A DNA stretch of 64,000 nucleotides, taken from Myxococcales bacterium. Lineage in GTDB: Bacteria > Myxococcota_A > Polyangia > Polyangiales > Polyangiaceae. Positions 1 to 7,495 of this stretch are shown piece after piece (position 1 is the stretch's first letter; each line of letters opens with the position of its first letter). The notes under the pieces were generated by a model, which was not told the origin of the DNA, ran no database searches, and saw nothing but the letters and a program-made list of their open reading frames with translations. The DNA lies in contig JANYHK010000094.1 of the NCBI GenBank assembly GCA_025359105.1, positions 55,508 to 119,507 on the forward strand. The letters are read 5' to 3'. A program made the position numbers and the translations under genes.

Positions 1-171
1 CCGCTATGGTTTCCGGACGTTATCCCACTGGGGCACGGCGGATCGCCGAGGATCTCGGGCGAACCACCCGGCGGCTCGATTCACATTATCCTACACCTTG
101 AAACCACGAGGGAATCGCTCCGGGAGACCCGGCGGAGACCTGGCCCGGCCTTTGCTCAATACAGGTTCACC

Positions 172-387
172 ATGCGTGAAACCCTCGTCGATCTGTTCGA
201 GCTCCGCGCCACCTCGACCGAGTACGCGGCCCCTGTCCGGCAGGCGGCGCGTCAAAGCATCGACCTCGAAATCGAGTGGGAGGACGACGGCGAGACCGGC
301 CACGACTGGCAGAGCTCCTCGAGCGACAGCTCGCCGGGCGTGAGCGTCGAGAGCTGGCACCGCGCGCGCGGCTGGTGCGCCGACTGA
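172..387 (+). CDS. small acidic hypothetical protein
   Basis: A 71-residue open frame beginning MRETLVDLFELRA. The first half looks like a short amphipathic helix followed by an acidic stretch (IEWEDDGE); the tail is Ser-rich. I recognise no family, see no signal peptide or membrane segment, and find only a weak ribosome binding site. It lies just upstream of a Ser/Thr kinase gene on the same strand, which has its own promoter-like TATAAT, so there is no evidence of an operon. The opposite strand is also open here, so this may be a chance frame. Bases 1-171 hold nothing I can assign. Confidence 0.35.
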   Translation: MRETLVDLFELRATSTEYAAPVRQAARQSIDLEIEWEDDGETGHDWQSSSSDSSPGVSVESWHRARGWCAD

Positions 388-420
388 CCTTTCGCGTCTT
401 CGGACTCGGTCAGTTGGAGC

Positions 421-426
421 TATAAT
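421..426 (+). promoter_or_regulatory. consensus -10 box upstream of Ser/Thr kinase
   Basis: A perfect TATAAT in very GC-rich DNA. It predicts a transcript start near 432-434, so the in-frame TTG at 434 would be leaderless and the ATG at 470 would have a leader of about 36 nt. No good -35 hexamer is visible at 17 nt, so this is a partial promoter call. Confidence 0.45.
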
Positions 427-469
427 CCTCCGGTTGGCTCGCCACTTTCAATCCGACTCGCAGCCCCGC

Positions 470-2026
470 ATGGTTGGCCGCTACGCGCTCTTCCACGAGC
501 TGGCGTCGGGCGGCATGGCCACGGTTCACCTCGGCCGACTCCAGGCCTCGGCAGGGTTCTCTCGCACGGTCGCGGTGAAGCGCCTGCACGCGCAGCACGC
601 GAAGGATCCCGAGTTCGTCGCGATGTTCCTCGACGAGGCGCGCCTCGCCGCGAGGATCAATCACCCGAACGTCGTCGCGACGCTCGACGTGGTGGTCGAG
701 GACGAAGAGATCTTCCTCGTCATGGACTACGTGCACGGCGAGTCGCTCGGGCGCCTGATCCGAAACACGTCGGCCGCGGGGCGTCAGGTGCCGGTGCCGG
801 TCGCGGTCTCGATCGCCATCGGCATGCTCCACGGGCTGCACGCCGCGCACGAGGCGAAGAGCGAGATGGGGGAGCCGCTTCACATCGTCCATCGGGACAT
901 GTCTCCGCAGAACGTGATCGTCGGCGCGGATGGCCTCGCGCGCGTGCTCGACTTCGGAGTCGCGAAGGCCGCCAACCGCGCGCAGACGACGCAGGACGGG
1001 CAGCTCAAGGGCAAGCTCCGCTACATGTCGCCCGAGCAGCTGCGCAGCGAGCAGGTCACGCGGTCCTCGGACATCTTCTCTGCGGCGATCGTGGCGTGGG
1101 AGCTCCTGACGTGCCTGCGCTTCGCGAAATCCGACGAGCCGGGCGCCATCATCACGCAGCTCCTGTCCGACGAGACGACCCGCCCGAGCGCGCGACGCAA
1201 GGAGCTCGGCCCCGTCGCCGACGAGATCTTGCTCCGCGGCCTCATGCGCGATCCCAACGCCCGCTACGCGACCGCGCTCGAGTTCGCCGTCGCCCTCGAG
1301 CAGCTGGGCCCCGCGCCGCTCGCGGAGGTCAGCGCGTGGGTGAAAGAAGCGGCGGCCAAGGGGCTCGCCGAGCGCGACGCCATGCTGCGCGACACGGAGA
1401 GCCGCCCTCCCATGTCGCACGGTCCGCCGCCGCCGTCGAACCTGCAGGGCCCGCGCAGCGCCAACGAGCCCGGCCCAGTGTTCGACGCGCGAGGCGGGAA
1501 CGGCTCCGCGCGCGAGCTGCCGCGTGACGGGGTGGCTTCCGAGATGGGCTTCGTCCAGACGCGCATCCTCCCGAGGCCGTCGCAGCCGATCAGCCAGCTC
1601 TCCAGCATCAGCGTGACGGCGTCCGTGGCTCCACCGCCCGGCGGGCGGGGCAAGAGGCTGCTGCTCGCCCTCGCGGCGCTCGTCTGCCTGGCCGCGGTGG
1701 GGGCTCTGGGCTTCGCGCTGGCGCTGCGCCTGCGCTCGCCGGCGAGGGCCCCTGCATCGAGCGTTGCATCGACCGTTCCGGCGCCGACCACCCTCGCGGC
1801 GTCTCCGTCCGGGATCGCCCCGACCGTCGTCCCGTCAGTCCCCTCGGGGGACCCTGCGAGCGACGCGTCGCCGCTCGCTTCACCGGCGTCGCCGCTCGCT
1901 TCACCGGCGTCGCCGATCCTGGACGCGTCGCCGCCCCGCGGCCCCGTGGGCCCCAGGCCACCGCGCCGCCCTTCGCGCCCGGCGCTCCCGTCGGGGGACC
2001 CGGGGGACATCATCCTCCAGCGTTGA
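470..2026 (+). CDS. membrane-anchored Ser/Thr protein kinase
   Basis: A eukaryotic-like Hanks-type kinase that would phosphorylate proteins on Ser/Thr at the inner membrane. The cytoplasmic kinase domain fills about residues 3-290. It has the glycine loop LASGGMATVHLG, the VAVK lysine, the catalytic HRDMSPQNV, the DFG motif in LDFGVAKA, and MSPEQL. Pro/Ser-rich spacers follow, then one membrane span (about 385-410, LLLALAALVCLAAVGALGF) and an Ala/Ser/Pro-rich tail with a tandem repeat. The ATG at 470 is preferred because a TATAAT lies at 421; a TTG at 434 in frame would add 12 residues. It converges with the TatT-like gene, separated by one base. The substrate is unknown. Confidence 0.93.
   Translation: MVGRYALFHELASGGMATVHLGRLQASAGFSRTVAVKRLHAQHAKDPEFVAMFLDEARLAARINHPNVVATLDVVVEDEEIFLVMDYVHGESLGRLIRNTSAAGRQVPVPVAVSIAIGMLHGLHAAHEAKSEMGEPLHIVHRDMSPQNVIVGADGLARVLDFGVAKAANRAQTTQDGQLKGKLRYMSPEQLRSEQVTRSSDIFSAAIVAWELLTCLRFAKSDEPGAIITQLLSDETTRPSARRKELGPVADEILLRGLMRDPNARYATALEFAVALEQLGPAPLAEVSAWVKEAAAKGLAERDAMLRDTESRPPMSHGPPPPSNLQGPRSANEPGPVFDARGGNGSARELPRDGVASEMGFVQTRILPRPSQPISQLSSISVTASVAPPPGGRGKRLLLALAALVCLAAVGALGFALALRLRSPARAPASSVASTVPAPTTLAASPSGIAPTVVPSVPSGDPASDASPLASPASPLASPASPILDASPPRGPVGPRPPRRPSRPALPSGDPGDIILQR
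1865..1915 (+). repeat. 21-bp tandem repeat in kinase C-terminal tail
   Basis: Two perfect 21-bp copies (1865-1885, 1886-1906) and a partial third encode the repeated SPLASPA tail of the kinase. The unit is a multiple of three, so copy-number change would alter tail length without breaking the frame. Confidence 0.8.
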
Positions 2027-2027
2027 G

Positions 2028-3011
2028 CTACTTCTTGGGGGTCGTCGCCGGCGTCGCGTCCGACATGTCGAATCCGCAGTCCATCATCCGCTGCTTCGCG
2101 AGCAGCCGCTTCGCGCGTCGCTTGGCGATCGTGTTGTTGAGGCGCTGCTCGGGATCCGGATCCTCCGTGCTCAGCACTTCCTTCACCAGCGACTCGTAGA
2201 GCTTCCGATCGACGGTCACGCACGCGTACGTGCGCGCGTACGTGAGCTGGACGACGAACGCCTTGTGCTGCGTCTTGGCGAGGACGTCGTCGAACATCTT
2301 CTTCGACTCGGCGAGCTCCGCGAAATGCGCGCGCGCGTGGTATGCGGCGAGGGCGACGGTGCCGGAGCGGTGCATGAACTCCGCGTCCAGCTCGACGCTG
2401 CGCTCGATCATGGCGACGCCGACCCAGAGATCGGCGACCACCTCGGGCACGTCGCGGAGCAGCTGCGTGCGAAGGAGCCACGCGTAGCCCGTCCAGAACA
2501 GGCCGGGCGCGTCCTCCTTGCCGTCGAAGTGCTCGGTCAGCCACTTCTTCAGCGTCTCGGAGTTCTTCCGCGCCGCCGGGAATCCGGCGTCCTCGTGGGC
2601 GAGGAGCGCGAGGCCGTGCATGATCGCCCGGTCGTACGCCATGAGGGTGCGCTTCTTGTGGTACTCGGCGAGCTCGTCGTTGCCCGCGGCCTCGGCGACC
2701 TCCATGTCGTCCTCGGCGAACGCGAAGCCGTAGCCGCCCCAGCCCTGCGTGAGCATGAAGAGCGCGTCGGTGTTGTTCGGCGCGAGCCGGTGCATTCCCT
2801 CGAACTGCACGAGCCCGGCCGACGCGGCGCCGCGCGCGAGCTCGTAGTCACCGATCGTATTGAACGCGCCGCTCGCGCGCCGTGTGGCGGCGATCTGCCC
2901 GTTCGTGAGCATCGACTCGATGCACCCGAGCTGCGTCGTGGCGACCAGGAGGAGGATGAGGAGGAGGAGGGTGCGGCTGCTGGGAAGGACCGGGCTTCGC
3001 GTGCGGATCAT
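2028..3011 (-). CDS. TRAP transporter T-component (TatT)-like lipoprotein
   Basis: A 327-residue protein with a lipoprotein signal: positively charged start, Leu-rich core, and a lipobox around TTQLGC at residues 25-30. The rest is helical and TPR-like. It resembles the TatT family, periplasmic trimeric lipoproteins that in spirochaetes associate with TRAP solute-binding proteins. Family features seen are the GDYELARGAASAGL segment, LTQGWGGYGFAF, and a late helix-rich region. No TRAP transporter gene lies in the window, so the partner is elsewhere or the protein has another role. It converges with the kinase on its 3' side and sits 15 bp downstream of the dioxygenase gene on the same strand, so the two may be cotranscribed. 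Confidence 0.8.
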   Translation of the reverse strand: MIRTRSPVLPSSRTLLLLILLLVATTQLGCIESMLTNGQIAATRRASGAFNTIGDYELARGAASAGLVQFEGMHRLAPNNTDALFMLTQGWGGYGFAFAEDDMEVAEAAGNDELAEYHKKRTLMAYDRAIMHGLALLAHEDAGFPAARKNSETLKKWLTEHFDGKEDAPGLFWTGYAWLLRTQLLRDVPEVVADLWVGVAMIERSVELDAEFMHRSGTVALAAYHARAHFAELAESKKMFDDVLAKTQHKAFVVQLTYARTYACVTVDRKLYESLVKEVLSTEDPDPEQRLNNTIAKRRAKRLLAKQRMMDCGFDMSDATPATTPKK

Positions 3012-3026
3012 GGGGCCCGTCGTATC

Positions 3027-3908
3027 TCAGAACTTGGCGAAGCGCTTCAGGCGGAAATAAAACGGGGTCGGGCTCTTGTCGTGCTTCTCCTTCAGGGGCC
3101 CATCCATCAGCGGGATGTACATGACGCGTCGCTGGCTGGCGTCGCCGGTGGCGGTGGCCTCGGCGACGCGGTGCCAGATGCGGCCGTCGTGGATCGTCAG
3201 ATCGCCGGCCTCGGCCTCGATGGCGTATTCGGCGGGATCGGGCGCGTGATCCATGAAGTGGATCTTGCGCGTGAGCATCGACCAGATGCTCTGGTCCTGC
3301 GAGAAGGGGATGACGCGGACGCCGCCTTTGGTGAGGGGGGAGTCGTCCAGATAGAAGCCGACGTTGAGGTAGCGCCGCGGCTTCTCGAGGTAGAACAGAT
3401 CACGCAAGCTGTCGGTGTGCCAGCCGAGCTTCTTGAACGCGGAGCCGGCCTCACGCCGGTAGTGGTTGACGACGAGCCCGTCGCGCTCGCGCTCCCCGAT
3501 GCGGTAGCCGGGGCCGGCGACGTCCGTGATCGCGCGGAAGCGCGGATCCTGCAGGAAGGCGTGCAGGCGCGGCCCGAACGTCGACGCGAACACCATGCGC
3601 TGCACGAAGCGCGTGCCGTCGCGCCGCGACCCGAGCATGAGCGGGACGCCGTTGACGTGCGTGCGTCCCTCCGCGACGAGGCGGCGGTCGATCTCCTCGA
3701 CCTCCTCCGCAAGCTCGCGGACCTTCTCCTTGGTGGCGAACCGCTTGAAGCGGACGAAGCCGTAGGTGTCCAGGTACTCGAGCTGCTCCTTCGTGAGGCG
3801 CTCGCCGAGCTCGAAGTCCGGCATGTGCAGCGTCCGGTTGGTCGCCGGTGCGAGGGGCGCGGGGGCGGTCGGGGCGGTCGGGGCATCCAAGGTGCGGGTC
3901 ATTTCCAT
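3027..3908 (-). CDS. phytanoyl-CoA dioxygenase (PhyH) family protein
   Basis: A 293-residue Fe(II)/2-oxoglutarate-dependent oxygenase of the PhyH type. The metal triad is visible: HTD (in LGWHTDSLRD) about two thirds along, and the distal His in GRIWHRVAEA. A following Arg (QRRVMYIPL) would bind 2-oxoglutarate. The first 30 residues are an Ala/Pro-rich linker. The substrate cannot be told from sequence; relatives hydroxylate lipids, amino acids or secondary metabolites. Upstream at 3952-3966 is a perfect palindrome matching one near the neighbouring tetR, so this gene is probably the regulator's main target. An in-frame Met two codons later is an alternative start. Confidence 0.88.
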   Translation of the reverse strand: MEMTRTLDAPTAPTAPAPLAPATNRTLHMPDFELGERLTKEQLEYLDTYGFVRFKRFATKEKVRELAEEVEEIDRRLVAEGRTHVNGVPLMLGSRRDGTRFVQRMVFASTFGPRLHAFLQDPRFRAITDVAGPGYRIGERERDGLVVNHYRREAGSAFKKLGWHTDSLRDLFYLEKPRRYLNVGFYLDDSPLTKGGVRVIPFSQDQSIWSMLTRKIHFMDHAPDPAEYAIEAEAGDLTIHDGRIWHRVAEATATGDASQRRVMYIPLMDGPLKEKHDKSPTPFYFRLKRFAKF

Positions 3909-3951
3909 GGGGGTGGCTCCTCGTTCCAGCAGCGCCTACTCTTTGACACAG

Positions 3952-3966
3952 GTTTACGATGTAAAC
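3952..3966. promoter_or_regulatory. TetR operator candidate (dioxygenase side)
   Basis: GTTTACGATGTAAAC is a perfect inverted repeat (GTTTAC-GAT-GTAAAC), 44 bp upstream of the dioxygenase start. Its core TTACGATGTAAA recurs exactly at 4661-4672 upstream of the tetR gene. Two identical AT-rich palindromes flanking a TetR gene in GC-rich DNA are best read as its binding sites. Confidence 0.75.
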
Positions 3967-3986
3967 AAGGCGCGAGCCCGAAAAAT

Positions 3987-4637
3987 TCACGCCTGCTCGG
4001 CCGCCCGTCGCAGGAGGGCCCGCTCGAAGCCGTCGAGGAGCGCCTCGAGGCCGAACTGGAACAGCGCGTCGAAGTGGGTGGGCGTGAAATAGACCGCGAC
4101 CTTGGCCAGGCTCGGCAGGCTGGCGGCGACCTCGGGCGGCAGCTCGGTGGCGCTCCCGTCTGCGTGGGCGGCGGTGGTGTTGATCTCGTAGAGCGCGGTG
4201 CCGGTGCAGTAATGTGCGAGCGCGCGGAAGACGCAGGCGACGGCGAAGGGATCGAGCCCCTCCTTCATCGTCGCCGCGAAGACGCGGTCGTACATCCCGT
4301 AGGCGCTGGGGAGGGTGCCGCGCCGCGTCGCGAGCAGGGGAAACGCGTGCGGGTGGACCCGCGCCAGCGCCCGGTACGAGTTGGCGAGCGCCCGGGCGCG
4401 CTCACGCCAGCTCCCTTCGCTCGGCAGCACGGTCTTGGACATGAGCCGGTCGGCGACGGCGTCGAGCAGCTCGTCCTTGCTGGCGAAGTGGTTGTAGATG
4501 GCCATCGCCTCGCATCCGAGCTTCTTGCCGAGCGCGCGCGTCGTGAAGGCCGCCAGCCCGACGGCGTCGATGAGGAGGAGCGCCGCGGTGACGATCCGCT
4601 CCTGCGACAGGGGCTCGCGCTTCTGCTTCGTGGCCAT
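3987..4637 (-). CDS. TetR/AcrR-family transcriptional regulator
   Basis: A 216-residue one-component repressor. The N-terminal helix-turn-helix occupies about residues 12-60, ending in the typical MAIYNHFASKDELLDAV. The C-terminal ligand domain is of the TetR_C type, with ALAHYCTGTALYE. It probably represses the dioxygenase downstream on the same strand, itself, and possibly the divergent outer-membrane barrel gene, because matching palindromes lie at 3952-3966 and 4660-4673. The inducing ligand is unknown. The start is the ATG 24 bp from the second palindrome. Confidence 0.92.
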   Translation of the reverse strand: MATKQKREPLSQERIVTAALLLIDAVGLAAFTTRALGKKLGCEAMAIYNHFASKDELLDAVADRLMSKTVLPSEGSWRERARALANSYRALARVHPHAFPLLATRRGTLPSAYGMYDRVFAATMKEGLDPFAVACVFRALAHYCTGTALYEINTTAAHADGSATELPPEVAASLPSLAKVAVYFTPTHFDALFQFGLEALLDGFERALLRRAAEQA

Positions 4638-4659
4638 TGCGCGCAGGGTAGCGCAACTC

Positions 4660-4673
4660 CTTACGATGTAAAT
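4660..4673. promoter_or_regulatory. TetR operator candidate (tetR/barrel divergent region)
   Basis: CTTACGATGTAAAT contains TTAC-GAT-GTAA and shares 12 identical bases with the palindrome at 3952-3966. It lies in the 96-bp gap between the divergent tetR and barrel genes, so binding could control both. Confidence 0.7.
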
Positions 4674-4733
4674 TCTTGCGGCGCCGTCGCAACGGTTGCG
4701 CTATGTAGCGGCGTTCCGGTCGGGAAGGGATTC

Positions 4734-6386
4734 ATGCGCAGAGGGGCGACGTCGATCATCGGTGCGTTGGGTCTGTCCTGCCTGCTCGCCGCGGGCCCGG
4801 CCGGCGCGGCCGAGCCGTGGGCCGACGCCGACCCGCCCGCACCGCCGGCGCGCGCCGAGCTCGGGGACTTCGGATTCAAGGGCGCCGCCGAGTACCGCAC
4901 GCAGGCCCTCTTCGTGAACCCGATCGCTCTGTCCGACGAGAACGCGCGCGGCGTCGGCTGGATCGACCAGCGCCTGCGCCTCGACGCAGGCGTCGACTGG
5001 CAGGACAAGGTCCGCCTCATCCTGTCGGCCGACGTCCTCGACGGCGTCCTCTGGGGCGACAACGGCACGCTCGGCTCGTCGCCTGCGCCGAACGCCGGCG
5101 CGAACATCTCGGCGAAGAACCCGAACCTCGCCGTCGCGTGCATCGGCCTCCGCGGTGGCGATCCGCTCCTCCCCGAGTCCTACGGTTACACGCTCTGTCC
5201 GGCGACGCCGCTCTTCGTCCGCAAGGCCTACGGCGAGATCCTCCTGCCGTTCGGCCTGCTCCGCATCGGCCGCCAGTCGACCAACGAAGGGATGGGCGTG
5301 CAATCGGCCGACGGCGACGGGCGCGCGAACCGGTTCGGCGTCGCGCACACCGGCAACATCACCGATCGCGTGCTCTTCGCGACCAAGCCGCTGGAGGCGT
5401 TCAAGCCGGAGGCGGAGCGCGATCGCTCGGCCACCGAGGGGCTCTTCGTCGGCGTGACCTACGATCGGCTCGTCACCGACCAGCCCGCCTCCTTCAAGGA
5501 CGACGTGCACCAGGTGTCGCTGGGCGTTCGCTACCTCGCCTCGGAGTATCCCCTCGGGCGCGATTTGCGCGTCAATGGCTATTACGTGCATCGCTTCGAT
5601 CGGCAGTTCGAGAGCGCCATCGACAGCTTCGGGCTGCGCGGGATGTCACGCTTCGGCGACTTTCAAGCGGGCTTCGACGCCGCGCTCGTTCTCGGCAGCA
5701 CGCGCGAGGTGAGCGAGGCGTACCGCACCATCACCGGCGATCCGGCCGTCGACCAGACGGTGCGCCAGTTCGGCGCGCGCGGCGTGGTGCGCTACGACAA
5801 GCCCCTCTTCACCGCGTACATGGAGGCCGACTACGCGTCAGGGGACGAGGACCCGACCCCGCGCTCGCCGCTCACGCACTTCACGTTCGCCGAGGACACG
5901 AACGTCGGCCTCCTGATGTTCAAGCACGCGCTCGGATACCAGACGGCGCGCTCTTCGCTCGCGGGCGTCGAGCTCTTGAAGCGCCTCGGCGCGCGGAGCT
6001 TCCCCGCCGAGTCCATCAACACGCGCGGCGCGTTTTCCAACGCGTTCGCGCTCTTCCCGCAGTTCGATCTGCGTCCGTGGGACGCGTGGCTCTTCCGCGT
6101 CGGCGCCCTCGTCGCGTGGGCGGCGTCGCCGGTCGTGAGTCCCATCCAGTCGCTGCAGGCGCGCGACGGTCTGACGATCAAAGACGATCTCGTGAACTTC
6201 GCTGGCGGAAAGCCTGGCGGGTTTTACGGCACGGAGCTCGACGCGCGCATCCAGTACCGCGTCTACGAGCACTTCGTCGCCGATCTCGAGGGGGCGGTGC
6301 TCTTCCCGGGCAGCGCGCTCGAGGACGCCGACGGCTACGCTGCGCGTAGCGTCCTCGTTCAAGCCAGAACCACCTTCTACTTCTGA
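4734..6386 (+). CDS. outer-membrane beta-barrel protein (alginate-export/porin-like)
   Basis: A 550-residue exported barrel. Residues 1-26 are a signal peptide ending GPAGAA. The mature part has alternating aromatic/polar strands (YRTQALFVNP, WIDQRLRLDAGVDWQDKVRL, HQVSLGVRYLASEYP) and ends in TTFYF, the C-terminal aromatic typical of outer-membrane barrels. The pattern resembles alginate-export-like porins, but the substrate is unknown. The frame is open far upstream, antisense to other genes, but the ATG at 4734 starts the signal peptide and is chosen for that reason. It is followed after 11 bp by a lipoprotein gene, so the two form an operon. A TetR operator candidate lies 61 bp upstream. 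Confidence 0.88.
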   Translation: MRRGATSIIGALGLSCLLAAGPAGAAEPWADADPPAPPARAELGDFGFKGAAEYRTQALFVNPIALSDENARGVGWIDQRLRLDAGVDWQDKVRLILSADVLDGVLWGDNGTLGSSPAPNAGANISAKNPNLAVACIGLRGGDPLLPESYGYTLCPATPLFVRKAYGEILLPFGLLRIGRQSTNEGMGVQSADGDGRANRFGVAHTGNITDRVLFATKPLEAFKPEAERDRSATEGLFVGVTYDRLVTDQPASFKDDVHQVSLGVRYLASEYPLGRDLRVNGYYVHRFDRQFESAIDSFGLRGMSRFGDFQAGFDAALVLGSTREVSEAYRTITGDPAVDQTVRQFGARGVVRYDKPLFTAYMEADYASGDEDPTPRSPLTHFTFAEDTNVGLLMFKHALGYQTARSSLAGVELLKRLGARSFPAESINTRGAFSNAFALFPQFDLRPWDAWLFRVGALVAWAASPVVSPIQSLQARDGLTIKDDLVNFAGGKPGGFYGTELDARIQYRVYEHFVADLEGAVLFPGSALEDADGYAARSVLVQARTTFYF

Positions 6387-6397
6387 GAGGACGACGA

Positions 6398-7459
6398 ATG
6401 AAACGAAGCGCCCTCCTCTTCTTGTTCGGTCTCTGGCTCCTCGCGCTCGTCGTCGCGTCCGGATGCGAAAAGTACGACGCGCCGCCCACGCCGACGCTGC
6501 CGAACGCGGCGGACGGGCTCCTCGCCGATCCGGCGGCGCCCGTGGTCGTGAAGTTCACCAAGCCCATCGAGCTCGCGACGCTGCGCCTGTCCCTCGCCCG
6601 CAACCTCGTCGACATCGAAGGCAACCTGGGAGACGAGGCCGATCCGCCCACCGGGCTCTCGACCCTCTTCACGCACGATTCCGACGACGGCGACAAGGGC
6701 GGCACCCTGGAGCTCTCGCCCGACGCCACCACCGTCACGATCACGCCCAAGACGCCGCTGCCCATCACGCCGCGCATCGTGCTCGTCGTCGAGCCGGGCC
6801 TGCGAGAGATCGGCGGGAGCGTCACCCGCGCGCGCCACAAGCTGGTCTTCGGCTTCGAGGTGAAGCTCTCGTGCACCAAGCCGTCGAAGGTGGTGGCGAG
6901 CGGGAACTACTTCTACCTGATGGACGTGAAGAAGCCGATCTCGACCCAGGTGCAGCTCTTCGTCGTGCTGCACGCGCTGCCCACCGGCGAGATCCTCGGG
7001 CAATTTACCCGTGCGAAGCGCAACCCCGACGCGGGGCGCTGCCCCTTCGCCTGCAAGTCCACCGAGGCCTGCCGCACGCTGCCGGTGCCCACGTGCGTCA
7101 TCCCGTCGGAGCGGGCAGGGACCGTCGACGAGTTCCCGGACTACGTCCCCGACCCGGGACTGCCGACCGGATACTCGTTCACGGTGCACGGCTGCGCCGA
7201 AGATCTGACGGACGGCACCGCGTCGTACGTGAACCTTCCGGTCGACGTCGACGTGCCGTCGCCCCAGGTCACGCTGCGGAACACGCGCTTCGCGTCGACG
7301 TTTTCGGTCGACGCCGCGGGGCTCGTGCGCGGCACCGGCGCCATCAGCGCGGACGACGTGCTGATCGGATCCATCTCGAGCGGGCGGGGGGAGGGGAGCC
7401 TCGCGATGCGCAAGATCCCCGAGGGCATCCCGGGGATCCCGCTGCCGCCGAGCAACTGA
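6398..7459 (+). CDS. lipoprotein with bacterial Ig-like (Big_5-type) domain
   Basis: A 353-residue lipoprotein. The signal peptide ends VVASGCEKYD with the acylated Cys near residue 23. Residues about 35-155 resemble a bacterial Ig-like Big_5 domain (VVVKFTKPIELATL, then TVTITPKTPLPITPRIVLVVEP). A Cys-rich segment follows (CPFACKSTEAC, LPVPTC), probably disulfide bonded. It starts 11 bp after the barrel gene with a GAGAGGA ribosome site, so the pair likely acts together at the outer membrane. The exact role is unknown. Confidence 0.82.
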   Translation: MKRSALLFLFGLWLLALVVASGCEKYDAPPTPTLPNAADGLLADPAAPVVVKFTKPIELATLRLSLARNLVDIEGNLGDEADPPTGLSTLFTHDSDDGDKGGTLELSPDATTVTITPKTPLPITPRIVLVVEPGLREIGGSVTRARHKLVFGFEVKLSCTKPSKVVASGNYFYLMDVKKPISTQVQLFVVLHALPTGEILGQFTRAKRNPDAGRCPFACKSTEACRTLPVPTCVIPSERAGTVDEFPDYVPDPGLPTGYSFTVHGCAEDLTDGTASYVNLPVDVDVPSPQVTLRNTRFASTFSVDAAGLVRGTGAISADDVLIGSISSGRGEGSLAMRKIPEGIPGIPLPPSN

Positions 7460-7468
7460 CGACCTCGC

Positions 7469-7495
7469 CGTGGGGGCGCTCGCTACGGCCCCACG
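7469..7495. terminator. hairpin between convergent genes
   Basis: CGTGGGG (7469-7475) and CCCCACG (7489-7495) form a GC-rich stem between the lipoprotein and amidohydrolase genes, overlapping the last codons of the latter. There is no T-tract on either strand, so it may only weakly terminate. Confidence 0.35.

Noticed and set aside
1764..4733. Long plus-strand open frame running into the barrel gene
   Set aside because: It is antisense to three well-supported minus-strand genes, has Arg-rich nonsense composition, and the signal peptide begins only at 4734.
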